From NCBI RefSeq assembly GCF_900240275.1, contig NZ_LT964761.1, forward strand, positions 152,004 to 216,003: a stretch of 64,000 nt of DNA, given 5' to 3'. Both the position numbers and the translations under genes were made by a program. The stretch is from [Lactobacillus] timonensis. Lineage in GTDB: Bacteria > Bacillota > Bacilli > Lactobacillales > Lactobacillaceae. Below are positions 7,708-17,181 of the stretch, piece by piece (position 1 is the first letter of the stretch; each line of letters opens with the position of its first letter). The notes beneath the pieces are model-generated. The model saw nothing but the letters and a program-made list of their open reading frames with translations. It made no database searches and had not been told where the DNA came from.

Positions 7708-8718
7708 TTATTTCAACTTTGCTGTACTCTGCCGGCTAATTAACTGAACCGGCAAAAAGACCCGCTGCAGTTCAATCGCACTGTTGTCAATCCGCTTAAA
7801 AAGCATCTGAACAGCTGCCGCCCCGATCTGGTGAGTAGGCTGTTGAACAGTCGTTAGTGCTGGCGTCACGTACTCGTCAAAGTCGATCCCGTCGTAACCC
7901 ATGACCGAAATATCATCTGGCACCTTCACGCCCTGCTCTTTGAAACCGCGCATGAGGCCAATGGCGATTTCATCATTAGCCGCAAACACCGCCGTTGGCT
8001 GCCTTTCGAGAACTGCCTTGGTGGCTTCGTACCCACCACGTTTTGTCAGTTTTGCTGACACAACATCTCTGTCAGGCACAAAGGAAATATGATGCTCTTC
8101 CAGTCCTGATACAAAACCAGCTAATCGCTGGTGCACATTGGTCGTCGCATCATTAGGCATTACCATCACGACGTGTCGGTGTCCTAGTGACGCGAGGTGT
8201 AAAGCGGCCAGCCGACCGCCCTGGTAGTCATCAACTTCCAAGCGATCCCCGCCCCGACTACCATTTTGATCAAAGAGCACGTACGGTAGGTGGGCCGGGC
8301 GGAGAATTTCATCGATCGTCTTGGTGGTAATCGTCGACGAAGCAATAATCAGGCCGTCAACCGATCGTGCAACCAGCTGGGTTAAATAGTACCTTTCTAG
8401 CTTCTCATCATGGTTGGCGCCAAACACCAATGGCATAATTTCCCTTGTCCGGCACTTGTCCTGCACCCCCTGGATAAACGAACTAAAGAAGGAGTTCGAC
8501 ATGCTGGGGACGAGAACACCAATGGTTTGCGAGCTATGGAGGATCAGGTTACGGGCATTAAAGTCTGGAACGTAGTTGAGCTTATCGCGTAGCTCTAAAA
8601 CGTGCTCACGCGTACGCTTGCTAAAGCGCTGGCCCTTGCCATTTAAAATTTGGGAAACGGTCGTTACCGACACTCCCGCCTGACGGGCCACATCGCGAAT
8701 AGTTACTTTTTTCTTCAT
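7708..8718 (-). CDS. LacI-family transcriptional regulator
   Basis: A 336-residue LacI/GalR repressor. The N-terminal helix-turn-helix reads TIRDVARQAGVSVTTVSQILN and the hinge follows; the rest is a sugar-binding periplasmic-type fold (NDEIAIGLMRGFKE and SVMGYDGIDFDEY). It most resembles RbsR-type regulators, but the effector cannot be read from sequence. No sugar transport or kinase gene adjoins it, so its target lies elsewhere. GGAAGGA precedes the ATG by 9 nt; a TTG one codon earlier is also possible. Its promoter carries a cre site and two direct copies of CAGTTTAC, which may be an autoregulatory operator. Confidence 0.85.
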   Translation of the reverse strand: MKKKVTIRDVARQAGVSVTTVSQILNGKGQRFSKRTREHVLELRDKLNYVPDFNARNLILHSSQTIGVLVPSMSNSFFSSFIQGVQDKCRTREIMPLVFGANHDEKLERYYLTQLVARSVDGLIIASSTITTKTIDEILRPAHLPYVLFDQNGSRGGDRLEVDDYQGGRLAALHLASLGHRHVVMVMPNDATTNVHQRLAGFVSGLEEHHISFVPDRDVVSAKLTKRGGYEATKAVLERQPTAVFAANDEIAIGLMRGFKEQGVKVPDDISVMGYDGIDFDEYVTPALTTVQQPTHQIGAAAVQMLFKRIDNSAIELQRVFLPVQLISRQSTAKLK

Positions 8719-8742
8719 CAAAGATATCCTTCCGGTTTGGTA

Positions 8743-8798
8743 AATCAGTTTACTGTATCCAGTTTACGCCAACTGTTTTTAATGAGCAAACGCTTTCT
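8743..8798 (-). promoter_or_regulatory. Promoter, cre site and repeated motif before the LacI-type gene
   Basis: Minus strand TTGCTC (8789-8784), 17-nt spacer, TAAACT (8766-8761). A cre-like AGAAAGCGTTTGCT (8798-8785) overlaps the -35. The octamer CAGTTTAC occurs twice, 14 nt apart, between about 8746 and 8767. Confidence 0.55.
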
Positions 8799-8804
8799 TG
8801 ATTT

Positions 8805-9407
8805 TCATTGATGAAAAATATCGCAAAAGACCCCACGCGTCTGTGCCATCTGATATCCCCGAACGCGTAAGTAGTCTACATTAGCCATCAAGACCTGGTA
8901 TTCCCACAAAGACGACAAGTCGTGCTCATTATAGTAATTCATTGTCAGTGATCGTGGTGAAATGACCGTTATGATCCCTTCAAAATCATCACGACCCTTG
9001 TACTTGTTAGTTCCAATTACCACCGGCAAGTGGTTTTCCGCGGAATCCTTTAGTAATGTCATCAACAGTGGCTTGTTAGTAAAGTCATGAGTTTGTAAAA
9101 AGTGTTGCAAATGCCAAATATCAAAGTACCCGTTTTCCCGGGCCACCTTGCTCTTCGCGGTCACCGTGGTCAAATAATCGGTATTACTCCGGACCCGGTT
9201 CACACTAGATAAGCGGGTCACCATCAGACAATTGAGCTTACCATCCCAGTCAATTACCAGCATGAGGACATACAAGTGATCCATCGTAATGACAAAACCG
9301 ACGTCAAAGCTGTCATCACTGCCCAAGTTATAAATCTCGACCAAGGTCCCCTGTTGCTGAGCAATCGTTAGTTCACTACGAATGGCTGCCGCACTCATTT
9401 TCTCCAT
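8805..9407 (-). CDS. Hypothetical protein, 200 aa
   Basis: A soluble-looking protein of mixed alpha/beta composition with no signal peptide or membrane helix. I do not recognise the family. The middle part has short beta-like stretches (DVGFVITMDHLYVLMLVIDWDG) that could form an SH3- or Sm-like barrel, but this is a guess. The ATG at 9407 follows AGGAGG with 8-nt spacing, whereas the longer in-frame start would bury that site. It stands alone between a LacI-type gene and a cell-wall hydrolase gene, all on the minus strand. Confidence 0.75.
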   Translation of the reverse strand: MEKMSAAAIRSELTIAQQQGTLVEIYNLGSDDSFDVGFVITMDHLYVLMLVIDWDGKLNCLMVTRLSSVNRVRSNTDYLTTVTAKSKVARENGYFDIWHLQHFLQTHDFTNKPLLMTLLKDSAENHLPVVIGTNKYKGRDDFEGIITVISPRSLTMNYYNEHDLSSLWEYQVLMANVDYLRVRGYQMAQTRGVFCDIFHQ

Positions 9408-9462
9408 TTTAATTTCCTCCTCGAACAATTCATTTTCTCATTGACGAGGAAGTTTGACAAAC

Positions 9463-10467
9463 TTAGTGGGGCCGGTGTCGCCAAAAATCCACCAACCAGG
9501 TTAGGGACCCACCGCTAATAATCGAAACTGGCCACCAGTACCAGGCCATTTTCTTTGTTGCAACTACATTATTGGTGGCCGCCGTACCAACAGATTTTTG
9601 CTTGGTTGAGACAGGCGGTTTCTGTTCATTAGTCGGCTGAACCAATCGCGGTTTCTCCTGCCCTTGCTCATTTTCTGACATTTCTGAACGATCATAGTGG
9701 TCAAGTTGGTAAGCTTCAATCAGGTGATTTAACTTTTGGTGATAGAGGTGGTCTGTAGCGAAAACGCCAGTTAGTGCCCGCGTTGCTGCTTGATAAGTGT
9801 GAGCATGTTGCCGGTGAACCCCCGCATAAAGTGGTGATTGCAAGAGTTTAGCATAAGCGCCCAGCGCCTCATCATCACTAACGTAGTGACAAAAGGCGGC
9901 AGTTGTCTTAACCATCCCCGACCTACCATCTTCGAATGTGGGAAGACTGACTGCCGGTTGGTTTGGCAACGCCTTAATGCCAAATAAGTTATGGTGGTTC
10001 AACGCTAAGTCACTTTGCCCCCAGCTACTTTCCAGTGCCGCCTGGGCCAGTAAGACTGACGGAAAAAGGTCATACTGCGAACCGAGCCGCTGTGCTGCTG
10101 GTGCCAAGCGGTTAACAAACTGACGCTGAGCAACTGACAAGGGGAGTGCCTTCACCGGCTGCTGCGGTTCTTCATCCGCTGGTGTCTCTACCGGTGTCGC
10201 TGATGATTTTACCTGATCGTTTGAGTCCCCTGCCGGTTGACGACGGTCTTCCTCTTGCTGTTCCTGCAGTCCCCGCTGGTAGCCTGCCGAGATAAAAGGG
10301 TCCTGCCACTGGTGCTGACAATGTTGACGGGCGTCATTTCTTCCTACCTGGTAACCAGACCAGTAACGCTGCTCTTCTGTCGTTTCGACAGCATTGGCGT
10401 TTCTCACTGGGAAAAGACCAATAAACTGGGTGACCATCACAGTCGCCACCAACATCCTTGCTTTCAT
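9463..10467 (-). CDS. Cell-wall glucosaminidase (GH73-like) with C-terminal membrane segment
   Basis: A 334-residue exported hydrolase. A signal peptide covers about residues 1-27 (cut after NANA). A Gln/Glu-rich linker follows, then a glucosaminidase domain at about 125-270 with the catalytic-Glu region LLAQAALESSWGQSDLA and NLFGIKA. A low-complexity tail ends in a hydrophobic segment (WYWWPVSIISGGSLTWLVDF) and RHRPH, suggesting a C-terminal membrane anchor without an LPxTG motif. It probably trims peptidoglycan glycan strands at the cell surface. GAGGGGG precedes the ATG. Confidence 0.85.
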   Translation of the reverse strand: MKARMLVATVMVTQFIGLFPVRNANAVETTEEQRYWSGYQVGRNDARQHCQHQWQDPFISAGYQRGLQEQQEEDRRQPAGDSNDQVKSSATPVETPADEEPQQPVKALPLSVAQRQFVNRLAPAAQRLGSQYDLFPSVLLAQAALESSWGQSDLALNHHNLFGIKALPNQPAVSLPTFEDGRSGMVKTTAAFCHYVSDDEALGAYAKLLQSPLYAGVHRQHAHTYQAATRALTGVFATDHLYHQKLNHLIEAYQLDHYDRSEMSENEQGQEKPRLVQPTNEQKPPVSTKQKSVGTAATNNVVATKKMAWYWWPVSIISGGSLTWLVDFWRHRPH

Positions 10468-10514
10468 TTTTCTACCCCCTCACTATCAAGTACGGTAAAA
10501 AAACGAAGCCTACA

Positions 10515-10540
10515 CGAAAAAAACGGTCGCCTGGACCGTT
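10515..10540 (-). terminator. Terminator of the UspA gene
   Basis: AACGGTC/GACCGTT stem with a 5-nt loop, followed by TTTTTTT on the minus strand. Confidence 0.85.
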
Positions 10541-10547
10541 AATCAGT

Positions 10548-11042
10548 TTACATTTTGGGGTACGATGCCTTCTCAATTGCCAGTGGTTTATTATCCTCGT
10601 CCGTTCTAACCACCATAACATCACACGGTGCCTCCCGGACAACGTACGCAGTGGTTGAACCAACAATCATCCGTCCTACAACATTCAGTCCAGACGCACC
10701 AATGACAACTAAATCGATCTCTTCCTGAGCGACAAAACCAGTACTTAATTCGACCTTCGCATTACCACTAAGCACCCGGGTTTGTACCTTAGGCACTCCA
10801 GCAGCAACTGCCTCTTCTTTTTTCTTGGCTAACAGCTTTTCCATCGTCTCAGTAGTTTGCTGGTAAGCCGACTGGTCAAGAAAGCCAAAAGAAGATTGCC
10901 GGTCATTGGCTGGTCCATTAACAATACTGAGTAGGTAAAGTTGTGCCTGATTGCGCTTTGCCGTAGCGATTGCCTTCTTCAGTGCCATGGTTGATTGTTT
11001 TGAACCATCAATTCCCACCAGCACTTTCCGATATGCCGTCAT
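10548..11042 (-). CDS. Universal stress protein, UspA family
   Basis: A 164-residue single-domain Usp protein. The N-terminus YRKVLVGIDGS and the ATP-binding loop GASGLNVVGRMIVGSTTAYV fit the G-2X-G-9X-G(S/T) pattern, so the ATP-binding type is likely. The ATG at 11042 follows GGGAGG. A monocistronic gene closed by its own terminator. It is divergent from the NAD(P)HX dehydratase gene with 118 nt between them. Confidence 0.88.
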   Translation of the reverse strand: MTAYRKVLVGIDGSKQSTMALKKAIATAKRNQAQLYLLSIVNGPANDRQSSFGFLDQSAYQQTTETMEKLLAKKKEEAVAAGVPKVQTRVLSGNAKVELSTGFVAQEEIDLVVIGASGLNVVGRMIVGSTTAYVVREAPCDVMVVRTDEDNKPLAIEKASYPKM

Positions 11043-11160
11043 AATAACGCCTCCCGTCATCACTTACGCTAATTATATCATTACTGCAACTGCCTTTCTG
11101 GTTTCGTCGGTCAAAGAATGTCATAATAAGGACAAAAGGTACCAAAGGAAGGGGTTTATC

Positions 11161-12021
11161 GTGAAAAAAATTAACAGTCAGATCGTTTCAGAAGTAGTTC
11201 GTCCACGACCCGCTGACAGCTTTAAGGGAACTTATGGTAAGGTGACCCTCGTTGGCGGTAATGAGAACTTTGGCGGTGCTATTATCATGGCGACAATGGC
11301 GGCAGTTTATTCTGGTGCCGGTCTCGTCACCACTTGTACCGCGTCACTCAATGCCGGAGCACTCCATGCCCAAGTTCCGGAGGCAATGTTTGCTGACATC
11401 AATAATGATCCCCAATTAGCTAATCTCGTCGAAAAGGCAACAACCGTCGTCGTTGGTCCCGGGTTAGGTGACGACCAGTCCAGCACCCACACCCTCCACG
11501 TTGTTTTAGACCACGTCAAGCGGGAGCAGACAGTCGTCATCGACGGGTCAGCAATCACCATCATGGCCCGGGACAACTTATCAATGCCTGATGCCCGCGT
11601 TGTTTTAACACCACATCAGATGGAATGGCAACGGTTATCCGGAATCAAAATTGCTAACCAGCAACCGACAGCTAACCAACCAATCGTCAAATCGCTGGGA
11701 GCAACGGTCGTCCTGAAGTCTCACCGCACGGAAATCTACGATCGCGACCAGGTTTATCAGCTGCCAATTGGCACTCCTGCCCAGGCAGTTGGGGGGATGG
11801 GCGACACCCTTGCGGGGATGGTCGGCGGTTTTACCGCGCAGTTTCACCAGCAGGGGGTCCGAGCAGTTCTCGCTGCGGTTTACGCCCACAGTGACGTTGC
11901 GGAACAAATTGCCAGCCACCAATACATTGTCTTGCCCCACCAGATCAGCCGCGCGCTGCCAGCCTACATGAAAAAAATGTCCTTACAAACAAAGCCGCAC
12001 ACGATCGGCTTCCACAACTAA
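11161..12021 (+). CDS. nnrD: ADP-dependent NAD(P)H-hydrate dehydratase
   Basis: A 286-residue protein of the YjeF C-terminal (ribokinase-like) family that repairs hydrated NADH and NADPH. Motifs are GTYGKVTLVGG, VGPGLG, VLTPHQMEW and the nucleotide-binding GGMGDTLAGMVGGF. The GTG at 11161 is chosen because AAGGAAGG lies 9 nt upstream; an open frame continues upstream into the UspA gene but would overlap it on the opposite strand. The epimerase partner domain (YjeF N-terminal) is absent, as often in lactobacilli. No T-rich terminator is seen on its own strand. Confidence 0.88.
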   Translation: MKKINSQIVSEVVRPRPADSFKGTYGKVTLVGGNENFGGAIIMATMAAVYSGAGLVTTCTASLNAGALHAQVPEAMFADINNDPQLANLVEKATTVVVGPGLGDDQSSTHTLHVVLDHVKREQTVVIDGSAITIMARDNLSMPDARVVLTPHQMEWQRLSGIKIANQQPTANQPIVKSLGATVVLKSHRTEIYDRDQVYQLPIGTPAQAVGGMGDTLAGMVGGFTAQFHQQGVRAVLAAVYAHSDVAEQIASHQYIVLPHQISRALPAYMKKMSLQTKPHTIGFHN

Positions 12022-12043
12022 AAAAGACTCCCCGTTGGGAGCC
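12022..12043 (-). terminator. Terminator of the CopY-type gene
   Basis: Minus strand GGCTCCC AACG GGGAGTC followed by TTTTT. Confidence 0.8.
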
Positions 12044-12050
12044 ATAATAA

Positions 12051-12488
12051 TTAAGAAGCATCAGCTTGGTGATCGCAACCGACACAGTTGCAATTAACCA
12101 CTGCTGGTGCCTTTTTTCTTTTCTTATCTAGTACTTTTTCAATTTGATCAATATCATTAGTACTTAACTCGACATGCTTAATAACTTCCGCGATGGTTGG
12201 CCCATTCTGATGGGCACACAGGGAGTCAAATAGCTGGTCAGCAGCTTTTTCCATCGTTGCCCGTTCGTCAACTAGTGGGCGGTAATGAAAGGCACGTCCC
12301 TGACGAGTCGTTGTCACAAATCCCTTTTTGACCAGCCGCCGCAAGAGTGTTTTCACCGTTGCCGCTTGCCAACCAGTACTGTCAGCCAAGAGGTGAGTCA
12401 ATTCAGTGCTTGTCACGTCACCACGGGTCCACACCACCCGCATCACCTGCCATTCCGCTGGCGAAATCATCAGTTCGTTTGCTGCCAT
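12051..12488 (-). CDS. copY: CopY/TcrY-type copper-responsive repressor
   Basis: A 145-residue BlaI/CopY-family winged-helix repressor. The DNA-binding half runs from SPAEWQVMRVVW to TVKTLLRRLVKKGF. The C-terminus has NCNCVGCDH, a CxCxxC cluster like the Cu/Zn-binding tail of CopY, rather than the protease site of BlaI. A perfect cop box lies 34 nt upstream. In other species CopY controls a copper ATPase operon, but no ATPase or chaperone gene adjoins it here, so the target is elsewhere or the gene acts alone. Confidence 0.85.
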   Translation of the reverse strand: MAANELMISPAEWQVMRVVWTRGDVTSTELTHLLADSTGWQAATVKTLLRRLVKKGFVTTTRQGRAFHYRPLVDERATMEKAADQLFDSLCAHQNGPTIAEVIKHVELSTNDIDQIEKVLDKKRKKAPAVVNCNCVGCDHQADAS

Positions 12489-12521
12489 TTTCAGCCCTCC
12501 TTTTTCTGCTCTTCATTAGTT

Positions 12522-12531
12522 TACAACTGTC
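12522..12531. promoter_or_regulatory. cop box upstream of copY
   Basis: Minus strand GACAGTTGTA matches the CopY operator KACANNTGTA exactly. It overlaps a TTGACA-like -35, so autoregulation is expected. Confidence 0.75.
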
Positions 12532-12570
12532 AACTATAATTAGCAAGCAACCACCCACCTACACTATAAC

Positions 12571-12614
12571 AAAAAGGTCGCTAATGCCCGACACCTGTCG
12601 AAACCTTAACGACC
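12571..12614 (-). terminator. Terminator of the flippase gene
   Basis: GGTCGTTAA and TTAGCGACC close a stem with an inner CGAC/GTCG hairpin, followed by TTTTT on the minus strand. Confidence 0.8.
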
Positions 12615-12629
12615 CTTATTTAAGTATTT

Positions 12630-14273
12630 TTACCGAATGTGTAGTTTTTCGCGCAATACACCAACACGAGGCCCCAGCAGACGGTCGGCCAGCCGTGACC
12701 TTAAGCTGAGGTAAGCATAAATCCCTCCGCCAAGGATAACGCCGACTACCATCGTCAGCGCTGCCGCAAAGCGGCCATACGGACTGGTAAAGAGATTCAC
12801 CACCATCACCAAAGCGGCCGTTACCGCGTACATAATCAGCGAAAACAACAGAATTTGGTTGGTATCCTTCGCCATTTGATGAAATGGTAGGCGAAATTCC
12901 TCGTTAAAGGAATGCAAAATCAGATAATTAATCACCGTCATGGATAAGCCGGTCGCCAGCAGTGGACCAACACCCTTAAACAGCCAAATCAACGGAAACT
13001 GGATTACCAGCTTAATCACCAGCCCAATAACCAGGAACTTCATCATCCGCATGTTTTCGGAAATCCCCTGCATCATCGCGGCCGCAACAGTGTAAAGGCC
13101 CAGGGTAATGGAAATGTAGGAAGCAAACTTCAACATCGTCACCCCCGCCGGGTCATAACGATAAAAGACAGTGTAAATAGGCTGGGCTAATGCTGACAAG
13201 CCTAACGAAGCGGGGATCATCACGAAGTAAAACAGCATCAAAATGTTGGATATTTGGTCACGCATCTCCTGCTGGTCGTCCTGAACCCGTGCTTCTGCTA
13301 GCAATGGAATGGCCGTAACCGCCATGGCAGCAGCCAAGGAAATCACAATCATGTACAACTTATTGGCGTTAAAGCTGAAGAGGGCGTACAAAACATCCAG
13401 TTGGTAGTGGGTGAAGTGGCCTACTGCCTTCATCATCGGGTCAAAGGTGTACTGATCAACCAACTGGAAAATCGTAATCCCCGATTCAATAATAATGAAA
13501 GGAATGGCCTGGTAAACAATGTCTAAAATGAGCCGAAAGGCCGAAACATCCTGGGTTAACGGTTCTGCACGATCACTCATTTCTTTCATTTCACCTAAGT
13601 GCCGCAGGTAAGACCAACCGAGGACGGCGACACTGCCGATGGCCCCGATAAAGGCGGCAAAGGTCGACTGGGTAACGGCATGGACCCAGTTACCCGAACC
13701 AAGCTTCATGATTAGGTAAGTTGCCGACAGCATGTAAATAACCCGGAAAAGTTGTTCAACAAACTGGGACATGGCTGATGGCGCCATCCAACTGTATCCC
13801 TGCAGATACCCCCGAGTGATACTCATCCACGGAATAACCAGGATGGCCCAGGAAAGCGAACGAATCACCGGGGTGACAGTCTTATCCCCCTTGGCAAAGA
13901 GTGGCGCGCCCACCATCATGATGGCAGCACAGATAATCCCAGAAACAATGGCCACCGTAATGCCGGCACGGTAAAGTTTACGACTCATGTTAGCCTGGTT
14001 TAACCCGTTATAGTGGGCCACCATCTTTGAAATAGCTGACGGAATACCCGCCGTGGCGATGGTAATGAACATATTGTAAATATTATACCCCTGGGCATAA
14101 GCCGCGTTGGCCTGGTTACTATAGATCCCAAACCAGGTGACCCACGGGATGATGTAAATTGCCCCAAGAATCCGTGAGGTAATACTGCCGGCCGTCATCC
14201 AGGCCGACCCCGTAATCATTTTTTGCTTGGCACTCTGCTGACCACTTTGGCCACTGCCAATTTGATTTGCCAT
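12630..14273 (-). CDS. MurJ-like polysaccharide/lipid II flippase (MOP superfamily)
   Basis: A 547-residue protein with about 14 membrane helices, of the SpoVB/YtgP branch of the MOP superfamily. Early motifs are SAWMTAGSITSRILGAIYIIPW and TIATAGIPSAISKMVAHYN. In Bacillus the YtgP branch is a lipid II flippase, so a role in peptidoglycan precursor export is likely; export of another polysaccharide remains possible. GAGGGAG lies 8 nt before the ATG at 14273, and a TTG two codons earlier is less likely. Single-gene transcript with its own terminator. Confidence 0.85.
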   Translation of the reverse strand: MANQIGSGQSGQQSAKQKMITGSAWMTAGSITSRILGAIYIIPWVTWFGIYSNQANAAYAQGYNIYNMFITIATAGIPSAISKMVAHYNGLNQANMSRKLYRAGITVAIVSGIICAAIMMVGAPLFAKGDKTVTPVIRSLSWAILVIPWMSITRGYLQGYSWMAPSAMSQFVEQLFRVIYMLSATYLIMKLGSGNWVHAVTQSTFAAFIGAIGSVAVLGWSYLRHLGEMKEMSDRAEPLTQDVSAFRLILDIVYQAIPFIIIESGITIFQLVDQYTFDPMMKAVGHFTHYQLDVLYALFSFNANKLYMIVISLAAAMAVTAIPLLAEARVQDDQQEMRDQISNILMLFYFVMIPASLGLSALAQPIYTVFYRYDPAGVTMLKFASYISITLGLYTVAAAMMQGISENMRMMKFLVIGLVIKLVIQFPLIWLFKGVGPLLATGLSMTVINYLILHSFNEEFRLPFHQMAKDTNQILLFSLIMYAVTAALVMVVNLFTSPYGRFAAALTMVVGVILGGGIYAYLSLRSRLADRLLGPRVGVLREKLHIR

Positions 14274-14340
14274 CTTCAAAACTCCCTCATGTAAAGTCGA
14301 CCCGTCTATTTTACCCTGGTCACCTCAGCACTGCAATGGC

Positions 14341-14604
14341 TTAATACTGGTCAAGGTCAACGGTAATCTCGCAAACTGTCCCTACTGGGTACTTGGCTTC
14401 AACTAAGGAACGGCAACTGGGGGTTGGCACTTCTTCAAAGTGGGTTTGCTGGTCAATAATCACCATCGCCAGTGATAATTTAGCATTGCTGATCGCCAGC
14501 TGCTTATCATCACCTTCAGCAAACGCATCTGGCAGGTCCGGAAAATCAACCCGGATCCCCTTCCTTGTCTTGGTAAAAACCGCTGGATATGTCACCTTAT
14601 TCAT
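14341..14604 (-). CDS. HicB-like protein without HicA partner
   Basis: An 87-residue protein with the HicB partial RNase H-like fold: YPAVFTKTRKGIRVDFPDLPDAFAEGDDKQLAISNAKLSLAMVI matches the family pattern, split here across residues 5-48. It lacks an obvious C-terminal ribbon-helix-helix. No HicA toxin gene is adjacent on either strand, so it is not an evident toxin-antitoxin pair. AGAGGTG precedes the ATG at 14604. It could bind RNA or be an orphan antitoxin. Confidence 0.75.
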   Translation of the reverse strand: MNKVTYPAVFTKTRKGIRVDFPDLPDAFAEGDDKQLAISNAKLSLAMVIIDQQTHFEEVPTPSCRSLVEAKYPVGTVCEITVDLDQY

Positions 14605-14730
14605 TTCGCACCTCTTATTTTTCTGCTGATTATAACGCATCCTAGGTTTTTGAGCCTGCAAGCAAGCTAAACTTATTCACAACTTAAAAAGATGGCTGCC
14701 AACTGACAGTCACCTTCTTCGTATTAAGAA

Positions 14731-17151
14731 CTACTTAGCCACGATGTTGATAATCTTGTTTGGAACAACAATCACCCGTTTGATGTCCTTGCCGTCAACA
14801 AACTTCTTCACGTGTTCGTTAGCTAATGCTAACTTTTGCAAGTCATCACGGTCACTATCTTTTTCGACCTGCAACTTAGCGCGAAGCTTCCCGTTAACCT
14901 GGACCATCATCTCAATCGTGCTGGACTGCAGAGCAGATTCATCATACTTTGGCCACGGTTGGTAAGTAATGGTGTCGCTTTCGTGGAAGTGGCTCCATAA
15001 TTCTTCTGCCAAGTGTGGCATGATTGGGGCTAACATCTTCACGAAGCCTTCCATGTATTCAACCGGTAAGTCATCAACCTTGTAGGCTTCGTTAACAAAG
15101 ACCATCAGTTGTGAAATAGCCGTGTTGAAGTGTAACCGTTCGTAGTCATCCGTTACCTTCTTAACCGTTTGGTTGTAAACCGCCGTTAACTTGCCATCAT
15201 TAATGGTCGAAACGCGGTCACGCAAGTGGTTGTTATCGTCCATCAGGAGACGCCATACCCGGTGAACCCACTTGTTGGCCCCGTGAAGTCCCTTGGGATC
15301 CCACGGCACTGATTCGGTTAGTGGTCCCATGAACATTTCGTAAAGACGCAAGGTATCAGCACCGTACTGGTCAACAATTTCGTCCGGGTTAACGACGTTG
15401 CCCTTCGACTTACTCATCTTCTCATGATTTTCCCCGAGGATCATCCCCTGGTTAACCAGCTTCATAAACGGTTCTGGCGTTGGTACCAGTCCCAAGTCGT
15501 ACAAAACCTTGTGCCAGAAACGGGCATAGAGCAGGTGCAAGACGGCATGTTCGGAACCACCGACATAGAGATCTACTGGTGACCAGTAATCCAGTGCTTC
15601 CTTTGAAGCAAAGGCCTGGTCATTGTGCGGATCACAGTAACGCAACCAGTACCATGAAGAGCCGGCCCACTGTGGCATCGTGTTAGTTTCACGAAGGCCG
15701 TGCCGGCCGTTTTCATCGTAAACATTGACCCAGTCCTTGACGTTTGCCAGCGGACTCTCGCCTGTCCCCGACGGTTTGATGTCATCGGTATCCGGCAGCA
15801 TTACTGGCAACTGGTCTTCTGGAACCAGTGAGGTCGTTCCATCATCCCAGTGAATAACCGGAATTGGTTCCCCCCAGTAGCGTTGACGGCTGAAGATCCA
15901 GTCACGCAGCTTGTAGTTAACCTTGGCTTTGCCGGCATGGTGTTCTTCCAGCCAGTCAATCATCTTCTTGATCGCCGCTTTGTTATCTAAGCCATCGACC
16001 AGTGGCGAGTTAACGTGCTTCCCGCTTCCAGTGTATGGCTTTTCTTCGACGTTGCCGCCAGCGATAACTTCCTTGATTGGCAGGTCAAACTTCTTGGCAA
16101 ATTCCCAGTCACGTTCATCGTGTGCTGGCACCGCCATAATCGCTCCCGTCCCGTATGATGGAAGGACATAGTCACCAATCCAAATTGGCAGCTTGTCGCC
16201 GGTGACCGGGTTGATAGCGTAAGCCCCGGTGAAGACACCGGTCTTTTCCTTACTGTCGTCAGTCCGTTCCCGTTCAGAACGCCGTGCCGCCTGTTCCTGG
16301 TAAGCCTTTACCGCGGCCTCTTGTTCAGCAGTGGTAATTTGGTTAACCAGTTCATGCTCGGGTGACAAAACAATATAGCTGGCACCGTAAAGGGTATCTG
16401 GTCGTGTCGAGTAGACAGTGATCACTTTTCCGTCATGACCGTCGACTGCAAAGCGGATTTCAGCCCCTTCTGAACGACCAATCCAGTTGCGCTGCATTTC
16501 CTTAATGTTTTCCGGCCAGTCAACCAGGTCGAGGTCCTTAATCAACCGGTCCGCATAGGCAGTGATCTTCAGGACCCACTGCTTCATCGGCTTGCGGTAA
16601 ACCGGGTAACCACCCCGCTTGGTCTTACCATCAACAACTTCTTCATTGGCGACAACCGTTCCGCCCATGAAGTCTGGTGCCCAGTTGACTTCAATTTCAT
16701 CTTCGTAAGCTAGGCCCTTCTTATAAAGCTGTTCAAAGATCCACTGCGTCCACTTGTAGTATTCAGAATCGGTCGTGTTGACTTCACGCGACCAGTCGTA
16801 GGAAAAGCCAAGTGACTGGATTTGGTCACGGAAATGGTTGATGTTCTTGTCAGTAAACCCCTTCGGATTGTGACCCGTCTTCAGGGCGTACTGTTCGGCT
16901 GGCAATCCGAAAGCGTCAAAGCCCATGGGGTGCAGGACGTTAAATCCTTGCATTCGCTTCATCCGGGCAACCGCGTCGGTGGCGGTGTAGCCTTCGGGGT
17001 GACCAACGTGAAGTCCCTGCCCCGATGGGTAAGGGAACATATCTAAGACATAGTACTTCTTCTGATCCTTATTAAGAGCGGCCTTGAAAGTCTGGTTTTT
17101 CTTCCAGAATTTCTGCCACTTTTTTTCGATTGTGGAATGATCGTAAGCCAT
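14731..17151 (-). CDS. leuS: Leucyl-tRNA synthetase
   Basis: An 806-residue class I synthetase that charges tRNA-Leu in the cytoplasm. The HIGH-like motif is GLHVGHPEG near residue 46, the CP1 editing domain follows ([26 protein letters not shown]), and [10 protein letters not shown] lies near residue 580. The C-terminus ends in the beta-rich tail [10 protein letters not shown]. Length is normal. The ATG at 17151 follows AAGGAG; the longer frame would start inside the T-box terminator. The T-box at 17182-17420 appears to read CTG, matching tRNA-Leu(CAG) at 1588. Confidence 0.97.
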   Translation of the reverse strand: MAYDHSTIEKKWQKFWKKNQTFKAALNKDQKKYYVLDMFPYPSGQGLHVGHPEGYTATDAVARMKRMQGFNVLHPMGFDAFGLPAEQYALKTGHNPKGFTDKNINHFRDQIQSLGFSYDWSREVNTTDSEYYKWTQWIFEQLYKKGLAYEDEIEVNWAPDFMGGTVVANEEVVDGKTKRGGYPVYRKPMKQWVLKITAYADRLIKDLDLVDWPENIKEMQRNWIGRSEGAEIRFAVDGHDGKVITVYSTRPDTLYGASYIVLSPEHELVNQITTAEQEAAVKAYQEQAARRSERERTDDSKEKTGVFTGAYAINPVTGDKLPIWIGDYVLPSYGTGAIMAVPAHDERDWEFAKKFDLPIKEVIAGGNVEEKPYTGSGKHVNSPLVDGLDNKAAIKKMIDWLEEHHAGKAKVNYKLRDWIFSRQRYWGEPIPVIHWDDGTTSLVPEDQLPVMLPDTDDIKPSGTGESPLANVKDWVNVYDENGRHGLRETNTMPQWAGSSWYWLRYCDPHNDQAFASKEALDYWSPVDLYVGGSEHAVLHLLYARFWHKVLYDLGLVPTPEPFMKLVNQGMILGENHEKMSKSKGNVVNPDEIVDQYGADTLRLYEMFMGPLTESVPWDPKGLHGANKWVHRVWRLLMDDNNHLRDRVSTINDGKLTAVYNQTVKKVTDDYERLHFNTAISQLMVFVNEAYKVDDLPVEYMEGFVKMLAPIMPHLAEELWSHFHESDTITYQPWPKYDESALQSSTIEMMVQVNGKLRAKLQVEKDSDRDDLQKLALANEHVKKFVDGKDIKRVIVVPNKIINIVAK

Positions 17152-17181
17152 TAATTCATCGCTCCTTTTTTCTGTACCAAC

